A DNA stretch of 64,000 nucleotides from Ridgeia piscesae (GCA_025642075.2 JAODUO010000871.1:1-64000); one strand, 5' to 3'. Positions 45,628 through 57,048 are shown, counted from the stretch's first letter. Numbers and translations are program-made. The notes: a model not told the origin generated them from the letters alone.

Positions 45628-46512
45628 TAAGGATGGGACGACTATTCGATTCGTATTAGAAATTTCGAATATTCCAAAAAATTTCCTGCTATTCGAAATT
45701 CGAAAATTCGCAGCTATAAACGAATATTGCTCGAATATCTTCCATCATGTCCTCTGCCGCAAAATGGGTCCCTGGCAATCTTTTATTTTCTGACTTAACT
45801 ATGAAAAAGATTACAACCGCCAAACTACTGCTCAGATATCTTATATGTATTCGTATATACACATATGGTTACAAAATAAAATCACTAACATTACTTAGAT
45901 GAATAAATTTCACAAAACAAACTTGCCTAAAACTCACTAGCAACACAGTGACTTCACCGACCTTGGTGGCTATGCGTAGCTTACCGTAATATCGGGGGAC
46001 TATTGTTAGCAGTGTTGGATTAAGGTTTAAGTTAAGGTTTTGAATAAGCTTAGGATTAGTTGAAGTTAGCTTACGCTTAGTTAGGGTTATGGTTATTTTA
46101 GGATTAGCATAAACCGGAATTTGTAAGCACTGAGCTCCGTGTAGCTGCGGTAGATCATGTAAAAATTTGCACGAGTTTGTTTTCTTAATTTTATTCTTTA
46201 CAGGAATGTAGATGACTTTATTTTGTAACCTAGTTGGTGCATATGAACGTAAGATATGTGAGGATAAGTTTGGCGGCTGTAAGAAGTCGTTTTCATGGGT
46301 AGGTCAGAAAGTAAACAAAAAGATTGATGTGTATGGTCGTGATGCCGATGACTCCGGCACGGACTTGCCCACTGGATGACATCTCGACACTGTCCAGTAT
46401 TGTAATTTAATTTGAAGCCACTAAATTTTCGTATTCCATTCGATATTCGATTCGTGCTCAACATGTTGAGGATATTCGATTCAATTCAAATTCCAGATTC
46501 GTTCCATCCTTA
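45628..46512. mobile_element. hAT-type MITE with 8-bp target duplication
   Basis: Flanked by GTGGGCAG (45620-45627) and GTGGGTAG (46513-46520), one mismatch. TIRs are TAAGGATGGGACGA and, inverted, TAAGGATGGAACGA. Subterminal TTCGAATATTCG-type words are plentiful at both ends. An 8-bp duplication with short TIRs marks the hAT superfamily. The 885-bp interior has no transposase. It sits in the CEP41 8-kb intron beside DIRS copy B. Confidence 0.85.
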
Positions 46513-46520
46513 GTGGGTAG

Positions 46521-47019
46521 CAGACAGAGTGAAAGTCCGTTAATCTTTGGCCTAAAGAACTAAAAACTATATTATTTGTTATGGGGTGACAAGTTACAAG
46601 TGACCAATATAACATTACAATTACACAATTTCTAATTAATTCATAATTCAGTTTAAGCTTACAAAAGGATGAATGCTGTGTTTTTCTGGGCACTTATCAT
46701 CTAATGATTACAAACCTATATAGTTACATTAAGTTTACTGCTGGTAATGCATTGCCTTTAAAGTGCTGTACAACTGTTTAGAAATGAAAATTAAATGTTT
46801 TGATTTGTAATAGGAAGAACACACAATTCACTTAAATATGATGTACAAATTACGATATTTGTATTTTAAAATGCAGGTGCCAAAGACAAATTTTTATGGA
46901 ATTGCCCAGCTACATTATTGAATAATAAGATCATAACAACATCCATATTATCTTAGAAAAGTCATAAATAGAGTTATGCACAACAGAGGAACATGCAATG
47001 AACTATTGCTATAACGTAC
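46521..47019. other. CEP41 intron sequence
   Basis: AT-rich, nothing recognisable up to the donor site of the 47020 exon. Confidence 0.5.
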
Positions 47020-47197
47020 CTCTGTAGTGTTGACCTATCAGATTCCAGATTAGCATCTATTCCAAAGTCACCCTCTGTTACAGCTAATGATGGCACAGGA
47101 CTAGCGCTGTCACCTGTCACTTGTTGGACTTCCTTGTCTACATCTGTGTCTTCTGTCCTCTCAGTTGATGGCACATCTCCTGCAGCACTCTGTGTAT
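47020..47197 (-). CDS. CEP41: CEP41 linker exon
   Basis: 178 nt; acceptor GATTTAG, donor GTACGT. It encodes an acidic, Ser/Thr-rich linker (TQSAAGDVPSTERTEDTDVD ... GIDANLESDRSTLQ) ending in the split Ser codon AG|T. The RSTLQS junction is also found in vertebrate CEP41 just ahead of the rhodanese domain, which ties this exon to the next one. The low-complexity linker is poorly conserved in the family. Confidence 0.85.
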
Positions 47198-47464
47198 CTA
47201 AATCAAAACAGCACTGTTAGCATACTCGTATTCATTATTGACAGCTCAACTTGTTTAGAGACATAAAAGAATTGCTTACGCATGCAGCTTAGCTGACAGT
47301 GATGTACCACTCTCAGAAGAACATTTAATTCCACTAACCACAATTTGCATGTGTAAGATCATGGATGTGGAGTGTGCATTGTGTGCAGTGTGTGTGGGGG
47401 GCATGTTGATTTATTGGAAATTTGCATTAAAACATGGATGATCTCAGAATGCAAGTGCAAAATT

Positions 47465-47640
47465 GTAGTGGTGCAATGGCGCAGTGGTTAGAGCTTCAGA
47501 CTCTCGACTAAGAACCTGGGCTTGCAACCTGTGCTATCATGTTGAACCATGCGCAAGTTTGTCCACTCTACATTGCCCCATTTCACTCAAATGTATGAAT
47601 GAGAACCTGGCTATATGCAATGATGTATATAGGAATAATA
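47465..47640 (+). mobile_element. tRNA-derived SINE
   Basis: The head resembles a tRNA gene: A box TGGCGCAGTGG (47474-47484), anticodon-arm-like CAGACTCTCGACTAAG, and a degenerate B box GGGCTTGCAACC about 35 bp later. The acceptor stem does not pair and a non-tRNA tail follows, so it is a SINE rather than a functional tRNA. It adjoins R480 copy 3. Confidence 0.7.
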
Positions 47641-47990
47641 ACAGGACTAAACAATTATACCGAGTTGGTAATTATGAATGAAATTGTGTTCTGGTGAATC
47701 ATAGTCATTGCCTAAGCTCTTCACTGTAATCATCTAATTGGCATTTTTCTGGTTATGAAATGACCAGAAACAGCCAAATTGTGTGAATACACCAGACAAT
47801 AAAGTGTATGAAATTTAACTCTACAGTTGTCCAGAATATCACTTGTCACCGTTTGTCACGTACTTAACCAGTAGGCACCTCAGTCACATCATTTTAAAGA
47901 CAATTAAATAAACATCAAGATAAACACAACTTGTATTTATAGAAAATCAGTAGTTATGAAGATGTAGCTTAAAACATGCAGGCAGGGTAA
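47640..47990 (+). repeat. Repeat family R480, copy 3
   Basis: Aligns with 27290-27700 (GTAATTATGAATGAAA, GACCAGAAACAGCCAAATTG, ATAAAGTGTATGAAATTTAA) with an internal deletion. Confidence 0.8.
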
Positions 47991-47994
47991 CTAA

Positions 47995-48795
47995 AAATTA
48001 TTGCTGTATGTATAGGTGATAAATATTCTGGCAGTATTAGTTTAAAAACAGAAATGACTTATGCAGTTTTCTAAACTGATGCAGATTTCTAAACTGATTA
48101 ATGATCTCAACTGAGTGCAATTCAGTTGGCAGCGAGTTCCATAATATAGACCCAGCAAAAAACCTGGTGACCATACCGTTCTAAGTGAACACGCCTGGTG
48201 TGTGATGGTGGCGCAGTGAAGCGAGATAAAAAGGCAAGCCTTTGTACAGTGCGGTGTGGACAACTACAAGTATTTTGAACTGGATGCGCTTCCTTACTGG
48301 AAGGCAGTGCAAGTGTCGCAAAAGTGCCGATATTGACCATCAATCACTTCGTCGAATTTGCATAACCACATGAGCGGCTGACTTTTGAACTCTGTTGAAA
48401 TGGTCTCTCACACACAGTCCGATATGCCAAAGAGCATCACATTGCCATAATCAAGCCTGGATGTTAGTGTATATGAGGCATTTACACATAGTGATTGTCA
48501 ATGGATCTCTTATACGACCAATTTTTGAAAGATGCGGCTCAAATTTGCCACATGTGACGCCATAGATAAATCAGAGTCGATCACAATGCCGAAATCACGA
48601 ATGATGGTCGATGTCAGTATGTTCTTCCCACAGACGTTGATGCACTGGATGAAAATTGGCCTGTGCAGGCATGACAACCTTATCACAACTGCTTCAGTTT
48701 TGCTCTGATTGAGAACAATCCTTGTCATAAAGCCATGCTTTAGCATCTCTTATACAGGCATCCATTCATACCAGAGCATTTGTTTGTTCAAATGA
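47995..48795 (-). pseudogene. L2-type LINE, C-terminal half and 3' end
   Basis: Minus-strand reading gives LNQSKTEAVVIR, INVCGKNILTSTIIRDFGIV, IDSDLSMASHVANLSR, then in other frames RVQKSAAHVV, LRHLHCLPVRKRIQFKILVV, LPFYLASLHHHHTPG, FAGSILWNSLPTELHSVEII and FRKLHKSFLFLN before a stop. This matches the standard L2/CR1 RT tail with its LWNSLP motif. Three frameshifts are apparent. DIRS copy E starts at its 5' side. Confidence 0.85.
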
Positions 48796-48796
48796 A

Positions 48797-49240
48797 GGAA
48801 ATATATATTTTTAGAATTAAAATATGTATTTATAACTAACATACTTACCTGACTCTCTTGCTTCACAAGGTGCAATAAACTTGGCCGCGCCCTTGTTGCT
48901 CGCCATAATTAATGAAATGAAAACATGACCTCTCCCAATAGCTCCCACTACCTTATCCAATCACTGAGCTTCTTCTCTTCACACTTGGCAGGAAGGCTCG
49001 TACTGTGATAGGTAATCTCCCTATAGCGGGGAAGGAGGGAGGGTGATATGGTGAAGCGACGGAGCCAGGTAAGTATGTTACTTACAAATAAATATTTTAA
49101 TTCTAAAAATATAGAATTTATTACCTAACATAGACTTAGCCTGGCTCCATCGCTTCACAAGGTGCAGAATCTAGGTGAATGGATGGTGGGATATAGACCA
49201 TACTACCTCTAATGATCTCCTGTTGGGTGCAGAATTGATT
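48797..49240 (-). mobile_element. DIRS-like 3'-end fragment (copy E)
   Basis: Contains the complete terminal unit (48797-49120) and the last 120 bp of the element body (GCAGAATCTAGGTGAATGGA, CTCTAATGATCTCCTGTTGG). It breaks off at 49240 within GCAGAATTGATTC. Confidence 0.85.
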
Positions 49241-49400
49241 CTTCTCGGCACTTTCATCACCACTGACATCATCAGAGCCATGGGGCAGTAATCGTTTAGC
49301 ATTTTCACTTTGGGGGATATACAGATCCTTGCAGAACCTTATGTACGATGTCAGTGTCTGCATATTCATGAATTTCTTTGGATGAACTAGTGATGTATGC
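49241..49400 (-). pseudogene. Coding-like fragment truncated at DIRS copy E
   Basis: Minus-strand reading after a possible acceptor (CTGTGGCAG) gives HTSLVHPKKFMNMQTLTSYI, RFCKDLYIPQSENAKRLLPH and GSDDVSGDESAE, then continues into DIRS sequence. It is protein-like and free of repeats. There is a weak resemblance to the YI-x-P-x-A-x-LL pattern of MCM helicases, too little to name it. It lies in the 11.3-kb CEP41 intron and does not fit CEP41. Confidence 0.4.
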
Positions 49401-49879
49401 ACTTGTGCTGCCACAGTGTAACGTTGTTGTCATACTAATATCATTTTATTTAAAGTGTTCAGCAACATTGTGCTTTCATGTTACGTCTGTGTGTACAGTG
49501 AACTTCCGTTGATCACTGCAACATCAATGGCTTCAACCTGGACATTTGTGTTTTTACAGATTTTAGAAGACATTTGTCCACAACTGCAATGCCATATCCA
49601 GTCAACTGTGACCGTCGCCATGGCAATCACTTATTCAATTCAAGCCACCAGCTGATTGTGTCACCAAACATCCAATTCTGTCCATGTATGTATACCTCCA
49701 GGTCAGTGTTCTATGACATCAAACAATTGGGCATTTGCAGTGCTTCGCTGACCCACAGAGCGACAACAGGTGGCCAGAGACAATGCAATCCACCAGCATG
49801 AACACAACTGGGTTGTCTCTGAATGACAACAATGACACATCAACACAACGACAATTCCCCAAAAAGGTTCATCATTCAC

Positions 49880-50340
49880 TAAGATTCTGTCAATGAACTG
49901 TAACAGTATGCAAGGGAAATATTAAAAACTGTGAGTTTTGTGCTATACCAACATGACCCACATGTCATTCTGGGATGCGAGTCCAAAATTGACAGTACAT
50001 TTCCCACTTACAGCCTCTTCCCTCCACACTACGTATACATGGAAGTATATCGGAAGGACCATACCAAATATGCTGGTGGAGTGTTTTGTGAAATCAGGGG
50101 AGATATACTGACCACAGAGGAGATGGACTTATCAAAGGACAATGAATGTGTGTGTAGATTCGTCCAACTTCCACAATTGTAGTAGGTATACATGGGTTCT
50201 TTCTACAGACTGCCAGGAGCCCCACTAGAATATCTAGAGAGAGCACTAATGGAAGAATCCCTAACAGAATTGCACACCAAGTGTATGCAAAGACATCCAA
50301 AGGCCATATCGTTGGTGACTTCAATGTTGGGGACATAGCA
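49880..50340 (+). pseudogene. LINE APE-type endonuclease fragment
   Basis: Reads MNCNSMQGKY, then QHDPHVILGCESKIDSTFPT, HYVYMEVYRKDHTKYAGGVF, and MGSFYRLPGAPLEYLERALM after stops at about 50180. The order N-S-G-K, ILGCES (catalytic Glu), YRKDR-like and GGGVF is that of LINE endonucleases of the exonuclease-endonuclease-phosphatase fold. The RT part is absent. Confidence 0.8.
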
Positions 50341-50389
50341 TGGCAGATAATGGACTCCCTGTGACATGGTCACATTCTGTAACAAAACT

Positions 50390-50500
50390 TGCTTGCCTGA
50401 AATTCTGTGACATTTTATGACATTTTGAGAATTTTGTGACAAAACGTGACAAAGTGGTCAGTAACATTTTGTGACAAACAAGAATTTTTGTGACATTTCA
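50390..50500. repeat. Degenerate TTTTGTGACA tandem
   Basis: About eight ATTTTGTGACAAA-like words in 110 bp. The sequence from 50500 to 51000 holds nothing else recognisable. Confidence 0.7.
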
Positions 50501-51084
50501 AAACATGCTTACTTGCCTCTTTTTGGTGAATAAATCGACAATCATTTTTTTCGTTTGAAAGGGTTGCCAAATATTCAATAATGGTAAGAACAGGGGTAGT
50601 TGGTGAGCATTTTAGTGTGGCCCACCCCAGCCATGGCCAAGTTGGATTTATTCCCGGGGTGGTGAAGCTGAGTCAAGGTGACCTGGTAAGCCTTGACTTG
50701 GTGTTTCCATTCCAGGCCATTATCACTGCTCACTGACCATGCGCTAGCATGCCTTCTCCATGTAAGTCCAGGAACGAGCATGGAACCACTGGGGTCTGGG
50801 ATACGTGTTCCCAGATCCTTTCAAACCCCTGCTGAATGACATCTCTCGGGTTTGATAAATTGTTAGCATGTCGTGGACCATTGATCTCAAAAATCTAGCT
50901 GAGTTGCATTCTGAATGAAGTTATGAGAAGTTCATCCAGACCTATTACAGCAACCCCGTTTAGTACCGCATCAACTTGTGTTCTTTCTATAGTAATTATG
51001 TGTACTTTCTTTTTTCAGGTTCCACTGAATATCCTCACCAGTACCCTCATTGTCAGTATGGCATTTTCCAATTGACTTGCCACC

Positions 51085-53158
51085 ATGTCAGACAAGAGAA
51101 AAACTACATTCATGCCATCAATGTTGGATGGAGACGATGCCTTGGGTGACGCCATACAAAACTGGGCCAAACCTGTGAATGGTGATTGTCATTCCGTGAG
51201 ATGTTTGCTTTGTGAAGAGAACATTAACATTTCACAAGTTGTTCGTCATCCATCGAATCAAACACACAAGAGTCAAAGAAGGGGCCATCTTGATGGTAAT
51301 GGAAAGCTGAAAAAGATCCAAGAGAGTCAACAGGATATGTTTCAATTCATTAAACCGCCGCACAGTACTGAAGATGGGTGGAAAAAGCGCTCTGTGAAGG
51401 ACAATGTTGCTTTTGCTGAAGCTATTTGGTGTACTTGCACAGCTGTGAATAACTTGTCATTCCTTGTAGCCAATCATGTCTAAGATATGATGCCAGTCAT
51501 GTTTCCCGATTCAGCTATCGCAAAAGATTTTCGCTGTAAACAAAACAAGACATCGTATGCCATATCTGATGGACTAGGCCCATTGTTCCATGCTCGGATT
51601 GAGAATGACATCGGGAATAAAGCTCCTGTGTATAGCATTCAGGTTGATGAGCAACTACTGCAAAGCTGGCATCAGTTTGATGTAATAGTTAAGTATTGGC
51701 CTGAGGATTGTGAACAGGTCCTTGTTCAATATCTCAAATCATTCAACATGGGCCATGCAAATGCAAAACAACTGAAAGCTAATGTCATGGATGCCCTCAG
51801 TGGCTTGTATTATGACAAGTTATTGCAACTGTCTTCTGGTGGTCCTAATGTCATGAAAGCTCTGCAGAAGAAGGCAATACACGATATCAACAAGGATATT
51901 GTGGATATAGGTACATGTAACATCCACAAGACTCCCTATGCTGTCTCTGCAGCTTTTGAAGCATTCAATACCAATATTGAGACTTGGTTTGGAGGTGTTT
52001 CAGTGTTTCAAGTACTCCGCTGCTAAGAGGGAAAATTATGAATTAGCCCAAGCTAAAGTCAAGGTCACCTCCCATTTCTTCCTACGTCATGTTGAGTCTA
52101 GATGGACAACCCTTGAAGATGTTGTTGTTAGACTTGCAGAGCAGTTGCCAACCCTGAAAGACCTGTCGGACAAGGAGAAAGAAAGTGGAAGAGTGAAGAC
52201 AATCTGCCAAATACTGCGGGACAAGTTGATCCTGGCAGAGATGTACTTCATGAAATCAGTACTCGAATTGTTCTCGAGGATCACCAGGATGTTTCAAATG
52301 ACTGAACCTCTAATTCATATCCTGTACGATGAGATGAGTACCTTGGTCCTTCAGCTAATGAGGTGTCTCACTAGAAGCTATTGGTGACAAGTCTGGCAAG
52401 GAACTCTATGGAGTTGACTTAGACAAGAAAGAGAACTGGTTGAGAGAGGTCAACATTGGTGAAGTGGCAAAAACAGAACTAAAGAAGTTGAAGGATTGCA
52501 AGAAGATCTCGGGTGCTTCTTATTCCTCATTCTTTGGAAGGGCAAAGCAACTGTATTGGAAGGGTATCAGCGAGTTACTCAGGACATTCCCTCTGAAAAA
52601 TTCCCTCCTGCGTGACGTACAAGTGTTACACCCTATCGTCAGAAATGCCCTGCAGTCGAAGGAAGCAATCAGGCAAGTTGCCACACGGCTTAAGGCCTTC
52701 TCGATAGGAGAGATTGACAAGTTGTCCGATGAATTGGTTGGAGTACATGTCAGAAGAAATTCCAGAGGATTGGTATTGTCATACTTCCGAGAACACTGAT
52801 GATGATGATGAGGAACAAGACACTGCCCAGAGTGACCAAGTGGTGAAGTATGAAAGAATTGATGTGTACTGGGGTAAAGTTGGAAAGATGACAAGAACCA
52901 CAGGAGAAAGAAAGTACCCAGCTCTCATGAAACTAGCAAGAAATGCTCTCACCCTTAACCATGGCAATGCAGATGTAGAGAGGATTTAGCAAGAACAAGT
53001 TGTTGCTGACATGCCACAGAACGAGGTTGGAAATGCCAGGCATCAATGGCCTGCGTACGGTTTCATCCTACGTATCTAAGTATCGGAATGAACCTCACAG
53101 GCTGCCCTTCTCCAAAGATGTAGCTAACAGCATCCGCTCATCCATAAATTTGCACTGA
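51085..53158 (+). pseudogene. hAT-type transposase-like gene, decayed
   Basis: Starts at ATG 51085 in a good context (GCCACCATG). Residues about 30-65 hold a BED-like finger (VRCLLCEENI then H..H in VVRHPSNQTHKSQ). Next come KTSYAISDGLGPLFHARIEN, then PVYSIQVDEQLLQSWHQFDV with the acidic core motif of this family. GGPNVMKALQKKA and DIGTCNIHKT follow, and SHFFLRHVESRWTTLEDVVV further on. The C-terminal dimerisation segment (LTLNHGNADVER, FSKNKLLL, INGLRTVSSYVSKY) ends at a stop near 53158. Damage: TAA at 51481 in frame, frameshifts near 52015, 52390-52440 and 52720, and one at 52985. The layout (BED, RNase-H-like core, hATC) marks a hAT-superfamily transposase or a gene derived from it. About 690 codons in total. 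Confidence 0.8.
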
Positions 53159-53169
53159 ACTTGAGTTGT

Positions 53170-53200
53170 TTTGATCATTAATCAATGATAAATGATCAAA
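53170..53200. repeat. Short hairpin after the hAT-like gene
   Basis: TTTGATCATT and AATGATCAAA around an 11-base loop. Functional meaning unknown. Confidence 0.6.
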
Positions 53201-53239
53201 GTTTCATTTTAGGCTGCGATTAGTTATATTTTGCAAGAA

Positions 53240-54772
53240 TACAAATTCCGGGCACTGCCGTTTGGCCTTTCTCCAGCACCTTGCGTATTCTCCAAGATTA
53301 TGACAGAGATCAAATGCTGGTACACGGCTGGTGATGGGCATCAATCTCTGTCAGTACCTGGATGACTGGCTCATCTAGTCAGCTCAGAAGTCAGAACTGA
53401 TCCCAAAACAGAAATTCCTTTTTCTGGGATACCAGTTCGACCTGGTTTCCTTCCAAGTCACTCCAACTCTGGATCGATATTAAAAAATCAAGCACTGATT
53501 TGCTCATTCCTGCTAAGCCATTTAAGGAGGATATGCTCATATGTGGCAGATCCTTATCGGGCTCTTTGCGTCGACAGAGAAAATGGTTCCTCTGGGACGG
53601 CTGCACAACCGCGAAGCCCAACATTGGGATTTCAATGTTTTTCCAGCAACTTGTGGATATCTCTTTCCACTACGGCGGAGGAAGATTTCCAATGGTGGAA
53701 ATCGGCAAACATTGCTCTCAGGGGAGTCCCAGTTACCCTGACAAACCAGACACTCAGTTGTTCACGGATGCATCGAACATCGGCTGGGGAGCACATTGGA
53801 ATGCATTGACGGTGTCCGGTGTATGGACAACAACCGAGAAAACACTTCACACCAATGTACTCGACTTAGAAGCCATACACTGAGCCATGCTCCACTGGCT
53901 GCGGAAGCTTATGGGTCTGACAGTCATGGTTGCATCAGAAAACTCCACTATAGTGTCCTACATAAACAAGCACGGCTGAACAAGGTCAATACAGCTGAAC
54001 AAGGTCAATACAGCTGTGCAGACGGACCAAGAAGCTACTCCTCATGTGTCAGGTCAACTAATAGTACTCCGGGCACGACACATCCCCGGGAGATTGAACA
54101 TCCTTGCAGACATTCTGTGACATCCATCCCAGATGTCGGGTACAGAATGGTCTCTACATCCATCTGTCTTTCGAGCACTGATACGGGAATGGAGAATCCC
54201 ATTATTGGATCTGTTTGCAACAAAGTAGAATCACAAACTTCCACTATTTGTGTCCCCTGTTCCAGATCCATCAGCCATGGCAGTAGATGCTCTGTCAATG
54301 AGCTGGAATGCACTATGGGCATACGTATAGCCACCACCAGCTCTGTTACCACGGGTACTCGAGAAGGCCAAACAGGACCAGTACGAACTGATCCTCATTG
54401 CCCAACACTGGGCCCAGGCGATCTGGTTCCCACTACTCTTAGGGATGCTGGTACAATCTCCACTCCGGGTAACCAACATTCCTCGGTTACTATTCCAGTC
54501 TTGAGGTTAGATCCATCGAGATACGTCCAATATCCAGCTACACGCATGGAGGGTATCCGGGATACCCTCTGCAGCAGAGACCTTTCGGTTGACGTTGCCT
54601 CCCATGTCAGTAGACCCAGCGAGAGTCTACTCTGGCGATCTACGAGTCCAAGTGGAGGATCTTCACTGCTTGGTGTAACATACCACACATTAATCCACTC
54701 TCGGCTGCTGAGAGTGTAGTGTTGGATTTTCTTCTCCACCTTCACACGGAGAAACATTTGGCCATCTCGACC
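53240..54772 (+). mobile_element. DIRS-like element copy C, RT to recombinase start
   Basis: Begins in RT (FRALPFGLSPAP, CVFSKIMTE), continues through RNase H (53755-53960; WGAHWNALTVSGVWTTTEKT, HTNVLDLEAIH) and the connector to the recombinase N-terminus (NPLSAAESVVLDFLLHLHTE, KHLAIST). It stops at CATCTCGACCGTT (54772). Copy B continues ATTGCAGGCTATCAG, which here reappears at 57049. A 21-bp duplication (GAACAAGGTCAATACAGCT) at 53978-54016 is absent from copy B. The gag and 5' end are missing. Confidence 0.88.
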
Positions 54773-54894
54773 GTTCAAGATAGTTTCCTTTCTCAACATG
54801 TCACTAGCGCAAACATGGATTCACAAGCATGGCTCTCAGTTTCTGGAGTAGTATATATGGCTGGATAGTGTTAAGGTTTATACTATCGCCACAG

Positions 54895-55350
54895 CTGGTC
54901 TGGCAATACGCGCGGAAAAAAGCAGAGCAGAAGCGGATGTGCGGCTAAGTGCATGCACGTCTGGGTGGCGATATTTTCTGCGAACGCACGTCGACATAGT
55001 AATTATTTAAGATAAATTAGACGCCTTGATATAGTGTGTTGAGTGATTTAGATGATATTGGCGGGGAAATTTAGATCAGAGAGACCCGCAGAGCTGCTCT
55101 GGCAAAAAGGGTGGAAAACATTCTTATTGCTAGAGCAGATGTTGATTGATGGTGATGTGCAAGCGCGTCCGGTTGGCGATATTTTTTTAGCGAACACATG
55201 TCAACATAGTAATTGTTTCAGATACACATGACGCCCAGGTATAGTTTTTTGACTGATTTAGGTGATCGTGGTGTGAAAACTGCGATAAGATCCATCCGCT
55301 GAGTTGCTCTGGCAATAAGGGCGGAAAATTCTTATTGCCAGAGCAAACAG
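54895..55350. repeat. Tandem duplication of about 235 bp with hairpin ends
   Basis: Shared words: CGATATTTTYTKMGCGAAC, CATAGTAATTRTTT and GAGCTGCTCTGGCAA (or GAGTTGCTCTGGCAA). Each unit ends in a hairpin. The second is perfect: TTGCTCTGGCAATAAG (55304-55319) pairs with 55331-55346. Confidence 0.8.
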
Positions 55351-55794
55351 TATTTCATACAGGCTGTACATACTAGATACATCATGTTTTATTGCTAACA
55401 AGCCTACGTACAACCAGCATTGTAACATTAAAATAAACACAACTTGAGTTGCATTTACAGAAAATCAATAATTTTGAATGTATAGCTAGGGTACCGTTCA
55501 GTTTAACAGGATGTACTGAATTATTGATACAGCACCTATCATCGCCACTGCAATTAGTCAAGGTGACATGTCAACAATAGCGGGCTGTGAATGGCATGTT
55601 TCATGCTGTCAGATGCCAGTGCCCGGTTGCATGACACGCACCCGAGTTAGGCAGTAAAATTACCCCTATCTCTCTAAGTGTCACCTAGCTGGGTGACCGC
55701 ACTGGGTGCGTTGCACAACAGCCACCCAGATTCCGCCCAACTAGGGGATACCGGCACGAGTATCCGATAAGCGGATTGCCGCGTTTTGAGAACA

Positions 55795-56085
55795 AATCTT
55801 CCCAGAATTAATTTCACTTCTGACAGTCCTCATGGTGGAAGCAGTGAGACAACAGCGAAATTATAAGGACAACCTTTCTCATGCTGAGATTGTGCCTTAC
55901 TACAGGCATACGGCCAAATATAAGAACTGTTACAAGGCCGATTCAAATCAACCTTGTCGAACAGAGACAGAAAAAATGGAATGCTGTGACGGCAGAGGTC
56001 AACACTCTATTGATGACGTTGCGGAGTGTGGAGGACCTAAACAAAAACTGGCAAGGAGCTCATTTTTGTGTTTTCTGTTGATAAA
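55795..56085 (+). pseudogene. Myb/SANT-like DNA-binding fragment
   Basis: Combining two frames gives TVLMVEAVRQQRNYKDNLSH and VEQRQKKWNAVTAEVNTL, then RSVEDLNKNWQ. These are the three-helix pattern of Myb/SANT-like domains (VE-x-V-x-x-x-R, KKWNAVTAEVN, RxVEDLxKxW). Such proteins are partners of Harbinger transposases and also occur as host NAIF1-like genes. A frameshift near 55920 and the missing C-terminus make it a relic. Confidence 0.55.
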
Positions 56086-56455
56086 TATTTGAAAAAAGTG
56101 AACTTAAAATGGCATAACTTTGTTATTTATATAACTATTAAAATACTGTTTGTAGTGTTTTGAAATGCATTGAATGGAGTAATAAATTTGCAATATTTTT
56201 TGTTAATACTAATTAATTATACTATAATGTTCATACTAATTATCTAAGTAGTGCACCAAGTTAACAGACCAACACATTCTAATTAAGACCAGCAGAGTTC
56301 ATAAATATGAAGATATTTATACATATTATGCAGTGTGCATAACCGTATTTATTATGAGAATAAATATATATTAACTAATCATGTAATAATAAATAAATAA
56401 ATTAGTTAATAGGTGATAATTAGTGGGTAAACTCGACAGACAGAAACGGTTTTTG

Positions 56456-57048
56456 TAAAATGCTACAATATCAAAAGAAAAAGAACTAATAATACCGCTG
56501 TATAAAACAATAGTTAGGCCTCACTTAGAATATTGTATATAAGCATGGAGGCCATATTGCAAGAAGGATATTGATATGCTAGAAAGAGTACAAAGGAGAG
56601 CAACCAAAATGATACAAAAACTCAGGAATATTAGTTACGAAATGAGTCTAAAAGAATGTGGTTTAACAACACTAGAAATCAGAAGATTGAGACGAGATCA
56701 GATTGAGGTGTTTAAAATATTGACAGAAATATTTTTTTTAACAGTCAAGGAAGAGAGAAGGACTAGAGGACATGGAGTTACATTAGCAAAGAAGCAGTGT
56801 AGACTGGATACTAGAAAATTTTCATTTTCACAAAGAACAGTAAACGAATGGAACAGATTATCAGCTGATTGTGTAGGTGCTAGTAGTGTTAATATATTTT
56901 AAAATAAAATCGACATATACCTAAGACGGGCGGGGTATACTTAGATAGATAGGTTGGACTCTCGATAAGCCAAATGGCTTCCTAGTCCCCCTGCCACCTA
57001 GAGTTGAATCTCTAGGTGGCAATCTTGTTAAATCTTGTTAAATCTAAA
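56456..57048 (+). pseudogene. CR1/L2-like LINE, C-terminus and 3' end (copy 2)
   Basis: Reads ELIIPLYKTIVRPHLEY, DMLERVQRRATKMIQKLR, RRLRRDQIEVFKI, then RGHGVTLAKKQCRLDTRKFS, FSQRTVNEWNRLSADCVGAS, SSVNIF and a stop at about 56900. The 3' UTR holds the inverted pair CCACCTAGAG(TTGAAT)CTCTAGGTGG, and the element ends in tandem AATCTTGTTAAATCTTGTTA. Fuller at its 3' side than the copy at 10560-11016. Heavily 5'-truncated. Confidence 0.88.

Larger units (their letters stand above)
54773..57048 (+). mobile_element. 2.3-kb composite insertion splitting DIRS copies C and D
   Basis: Everything between CTCGACCGTT and GCAGGCTATCAG is foreign to the DIRS element. It contains a tandem duplication (54895-55350), a Myb/SANT-like coding scrap (55795-56085) and a CR1/L2-like LINE 3' end (56456-57048). 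Whether these came in together or successively cannot be told. Confidence 0.8.

Noticed and set aside
47465..47540. Functional tRNA gene
   Set aside because: The A box is good, but the B box is degenerate and no acceptor stem forms. A SINE is the better reading.
49241..49400. Naming the fragment an MCM helicase exon
   Set aside because: Only a loose pattern (YI, P, A, LL) agrees. No Walker or zinc motif is present to support it.
53796..54719. 307-codon ORF, the longest in the window
   Set aside because: It runs in a shifted frame across the DIRS RNase H and connector. The true frame shows HTNVLDLEAIH and related motifs, so this is a shadow.
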